Source of the DNA: Candidatus Gagatemarchaeum stordalenia
GTDB lineage: Archaea > Thermoproteota > Nitrososphaeria > Nitrososphaerales > Gagatemarchaeaceae
Assembly (NCBI GenBank): GCA_003164815.1
Contig: PLUF01000109.1
Coordinates: forward strand, 1,483 to 43,077
DNA: 41,595 nucleotides
Reading direction: 5' to 3'
Part shown: one piece after another, positions 24,530 to 32,042 of the stretch
Layout: the number at the start of each line of letters is the position of its first letter
Position numbering within the stretch: the stretch's first letter is position 1
Made by a program: the position numbers and the translations under genes
The notes under the pieces: model-generated
What the model was told of the DNA's origin: nothing
What the model saw: only the letters and a program-made list of their open reading frames with translations
Database searches by the model: none

Positions 24530-24745
24530 ACACGCTGCTGAAAGGGACAGACTACGCCTTCATCTGATCTTGTTTACTACTTTCTTCTTTGGAGCCTTTT
24601 TCATCGGCTCGCCTAAGTTTGCCGGTGGCTTTGTGGACTCAGTAACCATTTCCTTTCCAGATTTGGAGCGTGCCTTTGCTTTTGCTGGCAAGTATATCGC
24701 ACCTAAGCGTAACAGGCCTAATAGAAAAACTAGTGCATTGCTGCG
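24480..24745. repeat. Small-peptide block, copy A
   Basis: This diverged direct repeat is equivalent to 24990-25245. The clearest match is CCTTTCC...TTTTGCTGGCAA and AACAG-CCT-ATAGAAAAACT near 24651-24735. On the minus strand it contains the 43-aa basic ORF; on the plus strand a hydrophobic ORF opened by TTG 24570. Confidence 0.55.
24560..24691 (-). CDS. 43-aa lysine-rich micro-protein (copy A)
   Basis: TTG 24691 opens MPAKAKARSKSGKE..., a basic peptide ending KKAPKKKVVNKIR. The paralogue at 25075-25191 aligns as MPAKxKxRxxSGKE..., with one Ser codon switched TCT/AGC but conserved. A shared upstream element TTTTTCTATYAGG lies about 30 bases before both starts and could be the promoter. The opposite strand is also open here, so the coding strand is not certain. 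Confidence 0.35.
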   Translation of the reverse strand: MPAKAKARSKSGKEMVTESTKPPANLGEPMKKAPKKKVVNKIR

Positions 24746-24757
24746 GAAAAGAAGCTT

Positions 24758-24850
24758 CTACCCTTCCAAGAATCTCCGAGCAAAGGTGGCGATCAGCATG
24801 ACTTCAAGGAACAGGGCGATAGCACCTTTTCTCACGAAGAGTATGGTCAA
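24758..24850 (-). CDS. 30-aa single-span membrane micro-protein
   Basis: The TTG start overlaps the previous stop (TTGA). The product ends GAIALFLEVMLIATFARRFLEG and aligns with the neighbour's IITL-type helix ending KFVKWFLED: E, F and FLE are shared, and several changes fall at third codon positions. Tandem duplication of a tiny membrane peptide is the simplest reading. Confidence 0.3.
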   Translation of the reverse strand: MTILFVRKGAIALFLEVMLIATFARRFLEG

Positions 24851-24951
24851 TCTTCTAGGAACCATTTCACAAACTTGCCGAGCATGATAGCCTCGATGAT
24901 TAGTGTAATAACACACTCAATCAATGCAAAGTATGTGTAAGGATCTCCCAA
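24847..24951 (-). CDS. 34-aa single-span membrane micro-protein
   Basis: From TTG 24951 the frame reads MGDPYTYFALIECVITLIIE and then AIMLGKFVKWFLED: one hydrophobic helix and a charged end. It is coupled to its homologue downstream. The open frame extends further upstream, but that part is Pro/Ser-rich and antisense-like. Confidence 0.3.
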   Translation of the reverse strand: MGDPYTYFALIECVITLIIEAIMLGKFVKWFLED

Positions 24952-24989
24952 GGAGGTACCTGGCAGAAGTGCAGAAGGAGAGGCACAGG

Positions 24990-25245
24990 GAGTGGGTGAG
25001 GATGGTGGTGGAGATATTGAAGAAGGAACTTGAGGAGAAAGGATGAGACTAAACCTTCTCACTGCTCTTCTTGCCTATTTTTTCTTTTTCGGAACCCTGC
25101 TTTTGGGCGTAAGTGCGTGCTCGTTCTTATTTCCATCTGGGACAGAGAGTTCCTTTCCGCTCCTGAGTCGTACCTTTGATTTTGCTGGCAATTATGTCGG
25201 CCCTTAGTGCAACAGACCTGATAGAAAAACTGATCTCAAGAGCAT
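24990..25245. repeat. Small-peptide block, copy B
   Basis: This is the direct-repeat partner of 24480-24745. In both copies a charged helical ORF on the plus strand ends in an ATGA overlap with a following start, and a hydrophobic stretch follows; in copy A that second frame is shifted. Confidence 0.5.
25075..25191 (-). CDS. 38-aa lysine-rich micro-protein (copy B)
   Basis: A TAA directly before TTG 25191 fixes the start. The sequence MPAKSKVRLRSGKELSVPDG.. ends SRVPKKKK. It is the paralogue of 24560-24691. The plus strand carries a competing 54-aa hydrophobic ORF (25043-25207). Confidence 0.35.
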   Translation of the reverse strand: MPAKSKVRLRSGKELSVPDGNKNEHALTPKSRVPKKKK

Positions 25246-25290
25246 AGGCTCAAGGGAAGCCCTCGACTGGCACACTCAAGCCCCTTTTCG

Positions 25291-25506
25291 GTGCTGATTT
25301 GGACTACCGGTGCTCGTTTAGGAATTTTTGGCACACGGCGACAGCCCGTCGTGCAGATCCCGCCGCTCGCCCTCGTCGTCATTACCTGGGTGGTGATCGA
25401 CGGGTCGACGCTCGTCTGCGACTCCGTTTGGGGTCAGGTTGATATTCCCGGGGTTCACCATTGGGGGTGGTTAGCAGGTTGGTGCTGGACCCTTTGGAGG
25501 CATTGA
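25291..25506 (+). CDS. Small hydrophobic protein, upstream partner
   Basis: From GTG 25291 this 71-aa protein has a hydrophobic helix IPPLALVVITWVVIDG and a Trp-rich end (WGWLAGWCWTLW). The stop overlaps the ATG of the next gene (TGATG at 25504-25508). It is a possible two-component membrane pair. No family is recognised. Confidence 0.4.
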   Translation: MLIWTTGARLGIFGTRRQPVVQIPPLALVVITWVVIDGSTLVCDSVWGQVDIPGVHHWGWLAGWCWTLWRH

Positions 25507-25790
25507 TGATTACCATTCCTGTGGGAGTCGCGAGCATAGTCATTTTCGTCACTTGGCTCTACCCGAAGGCGCAGCATATGGGGTACTGGAGATTCATTGG
25601 AGCGTGGATGGCCTTCTGGGTGGCCGGAGGAGTCGTCGGTCTGGTTGTTGGTTCGGTTACCATTGGCATCGGCCCGGTTACTGCGCTCGAGTACTTCCTC
25701 GTGGCCCAGGTCGTCGCTTTAGCTATGGCCCCCGTTGTATTCAGGGTGCAGACCCAGGCGCAGTTCCGTGCTTTCTCGCAATCTTCCTAG
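25506..25790 (+). CDS. Three-helix membrane protein
   Basis: The frame is open from 25461, but ATG 25506 overlaps the previous stop and begins a hydrophobic helix (ITIPVGVASIVIFVTWLY). Two more follow (WRFIGAWMAFWVAGGVVGLVVGSV and VTALEYFLVAQVVALAMAPVVF), ending in a short polar tail. 94 aa. The family is unknown; it is an integral membrane protein. Confidence 0.6.
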   Translation: MITIPVGVASIVIFVTWLYPKAQHMGYWRFIGAWMAFWVAGGVVGLVVGSVTIGIGPVTALEYFLVAQVVALAMAPVVFRVQTQAQFRAFSQSS

Positions 25791-26337
25791 AGCTAGTCCG
25801 AAAAACCAAGGAGGAAAGAGGAGATTCTCTAGGGTAAGGTCGGCAGACCGAAAATGTTGTGCAAGGTCGCCGCCAAGCTCCTAGAGGCTGTTCAGACCAA
25901 GGTCAGGAATCGGGGTTTCGACTGCTAAGATTCGACCATGGTCGGCCTGTCAAGACGCGTGCTGCGACTACTACGACTATTACGATTACTGTGAGTACAA
26001 CAATCAACTCTATTCTTGACGAAGGAATCAACCTGCAATCAGCGCAAAGACCGTGCTCGCACGAACAGATATACTTGCTTTCGGTCAGGAATGCGATATA
26101 AGCGCCTTGGATCAGTTGCCCTACTCCCCCCCGATTCTCACACGACTCCTCCGTAATTCCCTCCCGATTCTTAGTTGAGAGGGCAGCCTTCCGGTCTGGT
26201 AAGCGTCTCCCCTGAGGGGTCGTGCAACTGTTTCCAGATCGTCTCCTTTCCGTCCATGACGTTCCTTCTTACGATTCCACTACGCGCCAACATGGACCAA
26301 AGCTCGGCGGCCTAACCAGGCGCCAAGGGTAGGATTC
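25791..26337. other. Gap of about 550 bases with only doubtful ORFs
   Basis: It has a 24-codon ORF at 25854 (MLCKVAAKLLEAVQTK..) and, in another frame, a Cys/Tyr/Asp-rich stretch over a GACTAYTAC repeat near 25965-26000 (CCDYYDYYDYCEY). They could be halves of one frameshifted peptide. I see nothing else, and no RNA gene. Confidence 0.3.
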
Positions 26338-26526
26338 TCAATTCTTCTTTGCTTGCAGTTTTCGGTGCCTTGCGGTGCTGGGCCGGCACTCATCGAAATC
26401 AATCTGGTCGAATCTGGCCATCACATCCCTTACGTACTCGGCGTCATCGATAGGTGGCTTCTGGTCTTTCAAAATTGCGTGTTGGTCCGTGCCAACCCGT
26501 TCTTTCTCCTTGACCTGCTGAGCCAT
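26338..26526 (-). CDS. 62-aa hypothetical protein
   Basis: The frame is open from 26598, but the Met at 26526 gives a more protein-like start: MAQQVKEKERVGTDQHAILK, then DDAEYVRDVMARFDQIDFDE and a basic K/R tail. It is soluble and charged, with no family. Spacing to neighbours is wide. Confidence 0.4.
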   Translation of the reverse strand: MAQQVKEKERVGTDQHAILKDQKPPIDDAEYVRDVMARFDQIDFDECRPSTARHRKLQAKKN

Positions 26527-26799
26527 GCACGTAATCTGTGTAGCGCGCCCATATGAGTATGGGTTGAGTGTTATGGAGACTGTGTTCACCACCATCACAG
26601 GTTCGTATCAGGTCGAGCGCGCGCATCCCCTTTCGCCGAACTGGGTATAGCAGAGCGCGTTAATGCGAACAGTAGATGGTTCAGGCGGTCATCGAAAGGA
26701 ATTGATGCACTGCGTCACGGGTTATCGATCGTCGCCACGTCCAGCGTCGCTACTGACTGCGACCGGAGTCGAGGATATCCTGCACCACCCGAGCGCCTG

Positions 26800-27093
26800 C
26801 TATGTTTCCTGAGTCTGATCCGCTTCGACGATCTCTGACCCTTGATCCGGACTGGCATCACGTTCGGCATCGGGGCGATTGTCGCCTGCGGCGCGCAAAG
26901 GACTCGGAGGGTCCATAAAGCCATTCTCATGGTTAGTCCAAGACTCCTTCGCGACGGGACTATCTGACCCGGACGCTCCATTCCCCGTTCCACTGGCCTC
27001 ATGTGATTGCCTGTGCTTCCCCAGCTCAACTTCGTCTTGGAAGTGGGCGGAGCACATTTCGCAGCCGATTCCGTCTGGTGGCAGATGTTCCAT
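26800..27093 (-). CDS. Archaeal C2H2 zinc-finger protein
   Basis: I choose the Met at 27093, giving 97 aa, because the longer frame before it is Ser-rich and lacks features. Near the N-terminus is one finger: IGCEMCSAHFQDEVELGKHRQSHE (C-x2-C-x12-H-x3-H). A disordered acidic tail rich in S, G, D and P follows. Single C2H2 fingers of this type are common in Nitrososphaeria and related archaea and are thought to bind nucleic acid or protein partners. Confidence 0.65.
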   Translation of the reverse strand: MEHLPPDGIGCEMCSAHFQDEVELGKHRQSHEASGTGNGASGSDSPVAKESWTNHENGFMDPPSPLRAAGDNRPDAERDASPDQGSEIVEADQTQET

Positions 27094-27268
27094 GCTAATC
27101 GAGGGGAAGAGCGAGTTCTGGCTTATGTTGCTGCTCGTTGATAGTTGTGTAACCAGCCTACATCGGGAGAGGCGGCACTCGGCGCAGGAGGGTCGCCAGG
27201 ACCCTCGCGATCCCGAAGGCTGCGGCAGGGAAGACGGCCCATGATACGTTGATTGTTGGACCGACGCG

Positions 27269-27676
27269 ATGAACGCTGGAGTCTTCTCGGTCGCTCCCGA
27301 GGAGAGTGTGGACAACGCTTACCGGGAAATAATCGACAAGCACTACTCTGGTGTCCCGATCGTCGGGCCTTCCGCACAGGTGGTGGGAATAGTCACTGTC
27401 ACCGACATCCTCAGGGTGCCCGCCGAAAAGAGGGGCTCGACCCCGGCGGAGGGCGTGATGACGAAAAGCGTCGTGGTCGTTGGCTCGGACGAGAGCCTGC
27501 TGGATGCCCCGAACAAGATCGTGTCGAATAACGTCGGCCAGCTCTCCGTCGTCGAGAGGAGTTCGGGCTCGCTCGTCGGGATAATCAAGGTGACGGACGC
27601 GATACGTGCGTACGACAACGTCGTGAAAGGCACATCTAACACAGTCACCACGGAGTCGCCAGGTACCAGAGCGTGA
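27269..27676 (+). CDS. Stand-alone CBS-pair protein derived from the ClC tail
   Basis: The 135-aa protein aligns along its whole length with the C-terminal CBS pair of the ClC channel at 33185: AMNAGVFSVAPEESVDNAYREI, GVPIV, VVGIVTVTDIL-VPAEK-GST, then NKIVSNNVGQLSVVE and GIIKVTDAIRAYD-VVK. CBS pairs bind adenine nucleotides. The channel part is absent, so this is either a decayed fragment or a free regulatory CBS protein. The reading frame is intact, which argues that it may still be expressed; no promoter is evident. Confidence 0.65.
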   Translation: MNAGVFSVAPEESVDNAYREIIDKHYSGVPIVGPSAQVVGIVTVTDILRVPAEKRGSTPAEGVMTKSVVVVGSDESLLDAPNKIVSNNVGQLSVVERSSGSLVGIIKVTDAIRAYDNVVKGTSNTVTTESPGTRA

Positions 27677-27681
27677 CGCGC

Positions 27682-27888
27682 CTACCTAGCGCCAGCCTCG
27701 CTCTCGAGGGTCTCCAGGTTCGCCGGGTCTCCCAGGACGAGCACGGTGTCGCCCTCAGCGAGCCGGAACGCCGGGTCGAAGATGTTCTGGATGACGGCAC
27801 CGCCCCTGACGATCCCGATCACGGTCGCGAGAGTGGAGACCTCCTGCAGCCCCCTGCCGATGAGCTTCGAAGACTTGAAAGCGGTAAC
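27682..27888 (-). pseudogene. RCK C-terminal fragment of a K+-channel gene
   Basis: The minus-strand frame from about 27888 to the stop reads VTAFKSSKLIGRGLQEVSTL, then ATVIGIVRGGAVIQNIFDP and AFRLAEGDTVLVLGDPANLE, almost identical to the last 68 residues of the channel at 32043. Upstream of 27888 the similarity ends and the frame becomes antisense to the cytochrome gene. It is a truncated duplicate without a start of its own. Confidence 0.75.
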
Positions 27889-27943
27889 TCTTGCACCCGC
27901 ACAGGGGTGACGTGGGTTGAACTCTGCGTTCTCAGGCAGAAAC

Positions 27944-28870
27944 ATGGAAAGTATAGCCGTCTTCTCGGCGATCTCCGGGCTCGCCCTCTCCTGGGTGATC
28001 CTCTCTGTCGTAACGCCGATGCTCACGACGCCTTTTCAACTCGGGAACTTACACGCGAATTTTCCCTTTTCGCTGGACTGGCCCTATCTCGTAGGCCTGT
28101 TCTTCCAGATTCTCATAGTCGTCATGATATCTTTCGCGGTCGTTCATAACGGGCTGGACCTCATCAACAAGGCGGCCGTCGGTTACGTGAGAAACAAGGA
28201 AGGGCCGAAGGTCAAGAGGATGGACCTGAACCAGAGGATACAGCACATGTGGCTCTTCGTGACCACCGGGGTCCTGGCGCTGACGGGTTTCGCTCAGCTG
28301 TACTATGTGGGATGGGGAAGCGTCGTCATAAACGCGATGGGCGGACTTGCGATCAGCATGGACGTTCACCTTCTGGCAGCACTCTTGCTAGGCGTGCTCG
28401 TAGTCTACCATTTCGCGTTCTACAGCACGCAGTACCTGTACAGGCGCGCCCGTGGGCTGCCTGCACCGCTGAAAGTGATGGTAACCATGACGGACATCAC
28501 CGACGCCCTACACAACATGAAGCACATGTTGGGGTTGACCAAGGAGGCGCCAAAGTACGGCAAGTACGACTACGCTCAAAAGCTCGACTATTGGGGGATA
28601 TACTGGGGCATGATCATACTGGGTGTCCCCGGAGTCCTTCTGTGGGCATACGGGTACACCTTCCTCGACGGTCTCCCCTTCATCTTCCATACAAACGAGG
28701 CGTTGCTCGCCGTGCTCTTTCTCCTGGTGTTCCACTTCTACCAGGCGCATTGGAATCCACGAGACTTTCCTATGAGCAACGTCTTTCTAACCGGTGCGAT
28801 GACGGAGGAGGATACGCGGGCTTCACACCCGCTCGAGCTCGAAAGAATCAAGGCAGAGGGTGAGAACTGA
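27944..28870 (+). CDS. Membrane cytochrome b subunit (formate dehydrogenase gamma/b561-like)
   Basis: The frame begins at 27917; Met 27944 (MESIAVFSAISGLALSW) starts the first helix and is preferred. There are about seven hydrophobic helices. Candidate haem ligands are in NQRIQHMW, SMDVHLLAALLLGVLVVYHFAFY, and FHTNEALLAVLFLLVFHFYQAHW. This arrangement fits b-type cytochromes that pass electrons between a periplasmic dehydrogenase and the quinone pool. No catalytic or iron-sulfur partner is adjacent; only a 32-codon remnant follows in an overlapping TGATG. The complex may be incomplete here. Confidence 0.75.
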   Translation: MESIAVFSAISGLALSWVILSVVTPMLTTPFQLGNLHANFPFSLDWPYLVGLFFQILIVVMISFAVVHNGLDLINKAAVGYVRNKEGPKVKRMDLNQRIQHMWLFVTTGVLALTGFAQLYYVGWGSVVINAMGGLAISMDVHLLAALLLGVLVVYHFAFYSTQYLYRRARGLPAPLKVMVTMTDITDALHNMKHMLGLTKEAPKYGKYDYAQKLDYWGIYWGMIILGVPGVLLWAYGYTFLDGLPFIFHTNEALLAVLFLLVFHFYQAHWNPRDFPMSNVFLTGAMTEEDTRASHPLELERIKAEGEN

Positions 28871-28968
28871 TGCCGACCATCAGCGTCGACCTAGCGCCGA
28901 GGATTGAAGTCGACCCTGAGCCGGAGCTCGATGTCGAGAACGACGGAGGCATCGCCGGACGGGTTTAG
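28870..28968 (+). CDS. 32-codon ORF coupled to the cytochrome gene
   Basis: ATG 28870 overlaps the cytochrome stop. The peptide MPTISVDLAPRIEVDPEPEL ends after IAGRV*. It is acidic and Pro-rich. It is probably the truncated start of the next subunit gene of the electron-transfer operon, cut where the flavoprotein segment begins on the other strand. Confidence 0.35.
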   Translation: MPTISVDLAPRIEVDPEPELDVENDGGIAGRV

Positions 28969-28987
28969 CCATCCGGCGGCCAGCCGG

Positions 28988-30646
28988 CTACCTGGCGGGG
29001 ACTGCGATCTTTGCAGGCTTCTCCTGCGCGGCGTTCCTGCCGGCGATGCGGCCGAAGGCGAAGCATTCGCCGACGTTCCCGCCCGCATTGTAGTTGAAGG
29101 CGTAGATTGAGCCGAGCTCGCCTGCCGAGTAGAGCCGCGGTATGGGCTCGCCGTCGGTGCCGATCACCTGCGCGTCCTTGTTGCGCCGCGGCCCGCCCTG
29201 GGTGTTGACGAAGCTCGGCGTCAGTTCCATGGCGTAGTACGGCGGCTTCTGTATCGCCGCGATCCTGTCGGGAGCCCGGCCGTAATCGACGTCCTTGCCA
29301 TCCTTTGCGAATGCGTTGTAGCGTGCGACCGTGGCCTCTAGCGCGTCCGGTGGAATGTTGATCAGGGCAGCGAGACCGCGCACCGTGTCGGCCTTCTCGA
29401 TCCAGCCTTTGGCCACCTCGCGAAGGTTGTCCTCGCTCCAGTCGTAGAGGTTGCCGTGGCTGACGTCCCAGCAGGCGAACGACTCGCCGATGGAACCGGC
29501 CTTGCGGAAGCTCTCGTCGAAGACCAGGTGAATGGGGACCGGCGCAGGCTGTTGCATCCACATCCCGTGGTAGTTGATCTTTCCGTGCCTATCTGCTCCC
29601 ATGCACGCCTCGCCTTCGGCCATGAAGCGCGTGCCATCGCCGGCCACGAAGATGTAGCTGTTGACGTGCGCGAGGTTGATCCACCGGGAGACCTGGATCT
29701 CCGGCGCCTTGAAGAAGAACTCCGGGGCAGCCATGCTGGCCATGTGCCAGAGGTCGGCGCCGACTTCGAGGCCCATGCGGATGCCGTCGCCAGTGTTGTA
29801 GGGCGTTCCGGCCGGGTAGATGCGTGGGAGCCCTGCTAGATAGGTGTGGATCATCGTCGGGTTGTTCTCGAAGCCGCCGCACGTGAGCACGACCGCGCGG
29901 TTCGCCCTGATGGCGATGCGCTTGCCCCGCTGGTTCGCGAGGACCCCGATGACCTCGCCGTTGCTCTTCACGAGGTGGACCGCCGCCGTCTCGTAGAGAG
30001 CCCGAATCTTGCGCGCGGCCAGGGCAGGTTCTGTTACGCCCTTCCAAAGGCGCTCCCCGCCGAGCGGGGAGTTCTTCTGCCTGAGATTGAATGAGGCCGC
30101 ACCGCTCTGCGCGGCCTTGGAGTCGCTGTGCACCAGCATCTGCACGCAGTCTGAGCCGGCTAGTTCCGGGAACTCGGCGGGACCGGCCAGGACCGGCCTC
30201 ATGCCGAGGCTCTCCAGATAAGCCCGGTTGGCGTGCATCTCGGTCGCCCACACCTGGACCATCTCCTCGGAGATGTTGTCCATGTAGGGGCCGGTCAAGG
30301 CCTTGAAGTAGGTCTTGGCCTTCTCGACGTCGTTGGGCCAGAAGAGGATCTGGGCGTCGACCCGACTGTTGCCGCCCTTGTCCTCCTCAGGCGCCTTCTC
30401 CAGGATAAGCACCTTTGCTCCGGCATCGTGGGCGGCGATCGCGGCCGCGCTACCTGCGAAGCCGTAGCCGACGACGACCACGTCAGCCTCTTCATCCCAT
30501 TTGCTCGACAGTGTCATCGGCTCTCGATTGCCGCCATCAGGCATCTTGGAGCCTGCAGTGTCTACCTTCTTCTGGCCTCTCCCAATCGCCTGCTCGCTCT
30601 TCGACGTCGAATTGACGCCCTTCTGCTTCTGGGATTGCTGTGACAT
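28988..30646 (-). CDS. FAD-dependent oxidoreductase (fumarate reductase/ketosteroid dehydrogenase-like)
   Basis: The 552-aa protein has a 50-residue polar leader, then the FAD Rossmann motif VVVVGYGFAGSAAAIAAHDAGAKVLILEK (G-x-G-x2-G). Next come GGNSRV, the later VVLTCGGFENNPTM, TGDGIRMGLEVGADLWHM, and the C-terminal FAD motif RLYSAGELGSIYAFNYNAGGNVGECFAFGRIAGRNAA. This is the FAD_binding_2 superfamily (flavocytochrome c / 3-ketosteroid dehydrogenase type). The substrate is unknown. TATA-like GTAATATC is about 28 bases before the ATG. Higher GC than its neighbours and a bacterial look suggest transfer. The long ORFs on both other frames and the opposite strand are shadows. Confidence 0.88.
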   Translation of the reverse strand: MSQQSQKQKGVNSTSKSEQAIGRGQKKVDTAGSKMPDGGNREPMTLSSKWDEEADVVVVGYGFAGSAAAIAAHDAGAKVLILEKAPEEDKGGNSRVDAQILFWPNDVEKAKTYFKALTGPYMDNISEEMVQVWATEMHANRAYLESLGMRPVLAGPAEFPELAGSDCVQMLVHSDSKAAQSGAASFNLRQKNSPLGGERLWKGVTEPALAARKIRALYETAAVHLVKSNGEVIGVLANQRGKRIAIRANRAVVLTCGGFENNPTMIHTYLAGLPRIYPAGTPYNTGDGIRMGLEVGADLWHMASMAAPEFFFKAPEIQVSRWINLAHVNSYIFVAGDGTRFMAEGEACMGADRHGKINYHGMWMQQPAPVPIHLVFDESFRKAGSIGESFACWDVSHGNLYDWSEDNLREVAKGWIEKADTVRGLAALINIPPDALEATVARYNAFAKDGKDVDYGRAPDRIAAIQKPPYYAMELTPSFVNTQGGPRRNKDAQVIGTDGEPIPRLYSAGELGSIYAFNYNAGGNVGECFAFGRIAGRNAAQEKPAKIAVPAR

Positions 30647-30951
30647 GTTCTCTCGACTCTTAACAAGCCCAGGATATTACCGTCTTCGGGTAGATTGTTA
30701 TGAGGTGCGCATATGTGAAAAGGATGATGGTGTCGAACCTAGCCATCGGCAAAGGACAATCTTACGCATGCTGTCAAACCACCGACCCGTCGTCGCACCT
30801 GGGGGCCAGAGGTTCCGGCCCGGGAAGGCCCACACGATTACCCATATTGAACTCCGCGGCTCGATTGGCAGGATCTATAGACAACCCAAGATTCCCGACT
30901 GCATAGACCGCTCCAGATAGTTTGCTCATCAGTCCGCCTGACTCTGCACAG
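30647..30951. other. Gap of about 305 bases
   Basis: It holds the flavoprotein promoter near 30677 (minus strand). Plus-strand ORFs here run into the flavoprotein as antisense and look non-coding. I see nothing else. Confidence 0.3.
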
Positions 30952-31179
30952 TCACGCCAAGAGGAAGTTCGCTAGGTCCGTTGGGTCCATTCTGTCGAGG
31001 GCTGCAACCGTGTTCTCCAGCTCCTCGAGGCGTATGTTGACCTCCCTGCGAACGGTCCTCCCAGCACCGTCGGTGTAGGTCAGCGTAGTTCTCTCCGGGT
31101 CCTCTGTTGACTCGGTCAGCGAGACGAAGGTCAGCCCCTTCGCCTGGAAGGAGGCCCTGACGTCCTCTACCAAGGACAT
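30952..31179 (-). CDS. 75-aa hypothetical protein
   Basis: This compact 75-residue protein (MSLVEDVRASFQAKGLTFVS, TTLTYTDGAGRTVRREVNIR, LEELENTVAALDRMDPTDLANFLLA) looks like a small beta-hairpin plus helix domain. No family is recognised. Codon use looks coding. Confidence 0.6.
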   Translation of the reverse strand: MSLVEDVRASFQAKGLTFVSLTESTEDPERTTLTYTDGAGRTVRREVNIRLEELENTVAALDRMDPTDLANFLLA

Positions 31180-31578
31180 CTCAATTCCCTCGAAGGACGC
31201 CTTGCGTAGTCATTCTCTTCAGAGGCAAGAGATATCTGCTATATGCGTTTCGACTTTCTTCCAGGCTGACGTCGCAGCTGCGAGGGGTGGCGTTCCCCCA
31301 ATCCCCACTTCATTCCAATCTCTGCGCAGATATCTTGAAAGGTCAGAGACAATCCGAGGCTACACCCCTCGCTCTGACGGGGAGACGGTGTCGTGATAGG
31401 GTCTAAGGGAAGCAGAGGCCACGGCACGGATAAGGTCCGCTGATCAGTTCTATCTTCATTCAGACATCGAAGTACTTGTAGCGGTTAACCGCTACCTCTA
31501 TTTTCATTGCTACGCTTTCGCCATACAGGCAGACTTCGAGCCAGCCATGAGCACTCCAGCACGTCAGCCCCTCCGACC
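31180..31578. other. Gap of about 400 bases with a perfect palindrome
   Basis: There is no convincing gene. The main feature is the 18-bp palindrome at 31478-31495. ORFs at 31202 and 31239 have unlikely composition. Confidence 0.3.
31478..31495. repeat. 18-bp perfect palindrome
   Basis: GTAGCGGTTAACCGCTAC is fully self-complementary with no loop bases, as expected for a dimer-binding operator. A short T-rich run (CTCTATTTT) follows on the plus side, so a terminator role is possible. It lies 83 bases past the stop of the acidic protein at 31579 (minus). Confidence 0.5.
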
Positions 31579-31848
31579 TCACCGGATAGCCTTCGATCTT
31601 CCTCGTCCTTTTTTCGACTTTTGGCTGGACTTCTTGTTCTCGACAGATAGGGGCTCGTACTTGCCTGGCTCGTCCGCCTCGGACTCGTCCTCCTCCTTCT
31701 CCAGCTCCTCTTCGTCCTTCTCCTCGCCTTCCATATCCTCGTCGTTTGGTTTGTAGTTAGACAAGCGATTCTCTACCGCTCCAGGTGGAGGACTTAACCT
31801 CTTTCGACGGGGCTTGGGCTCCCTGGACCTCCGAGTTGCATGCGACAT
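31579..31848 (-). CDS. Highly charged low-complexity protein
   Basis: I take the Met at 31848 (MSHATRRSREPKPRRKRLSP), giving 89 aa. The ends are basic and the middle is a long Glu/Asp run (about 20 acidic residues in EGEEKDEEELEKEEDESEADE). It is probably disordered and may act as a nucleic-acid or protein chaperone-like tail. The Ser-rich plus-strand ORF is its shadow. Confidence 0.5.
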   Translation of the reverse strand: MSHATRRSREPKPRRKRLSPPPGAVENRLSNYKPNDEDMEGEEKDEEELEKEEDESEADEPGKYEPLSVENKKSSQKSKKGRGRSKAIR

Positions 31849-32042
31849 TCCTTCATGATCGGCTGTGCACACAATCTCCATCATCAATCACAAAGTCGAC
31901 CTCGCGGGGCTGAAGAGATTTGCCCTCAAGGCGATTACGGAGCGGATGCTCTGATACAGCACCTTGTCGCAACCGAACAAAACTCCCCGCAAGGAGAGGC
32001 GTCTTCAAAGATGACCTGCTCAGGAGGTAGCACACTTCGTGG

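Larger units (their letters stand above)
27255..27888. repeat. Inverted duplication of the K+-channel/ClC convergent 3' ends (copy 1)
   Basis: This segment matches 32972-33604 in inverted orientation over about 632 bases without net length change. It carries the CBS pair of the ClC gene on the plus strand and the RCK C-terminal region of the K+ channel on the minus strand, with the same 5-base gap between the two stops. Confidence 0.85.

Noticed and set aside
25940-26000. GACTAYTAC-type short tandem repeat as a CRISPR or regulatory array
   Set aside because: It is a short imprecise triplet pattern consistent with an Asp/Tyr run. No CRISPR-like repeat-spacer array occurs anywhere in the window.
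28965-30643. Several long ORFs opposite to or overlapping the flavoprotein (28965-29561, 29589-30251, 30233-30643)
   Set aside because: They are Arg/Gly/Pro-rich shadows of a high-GC gene with clear FAD motifs in its own frame.
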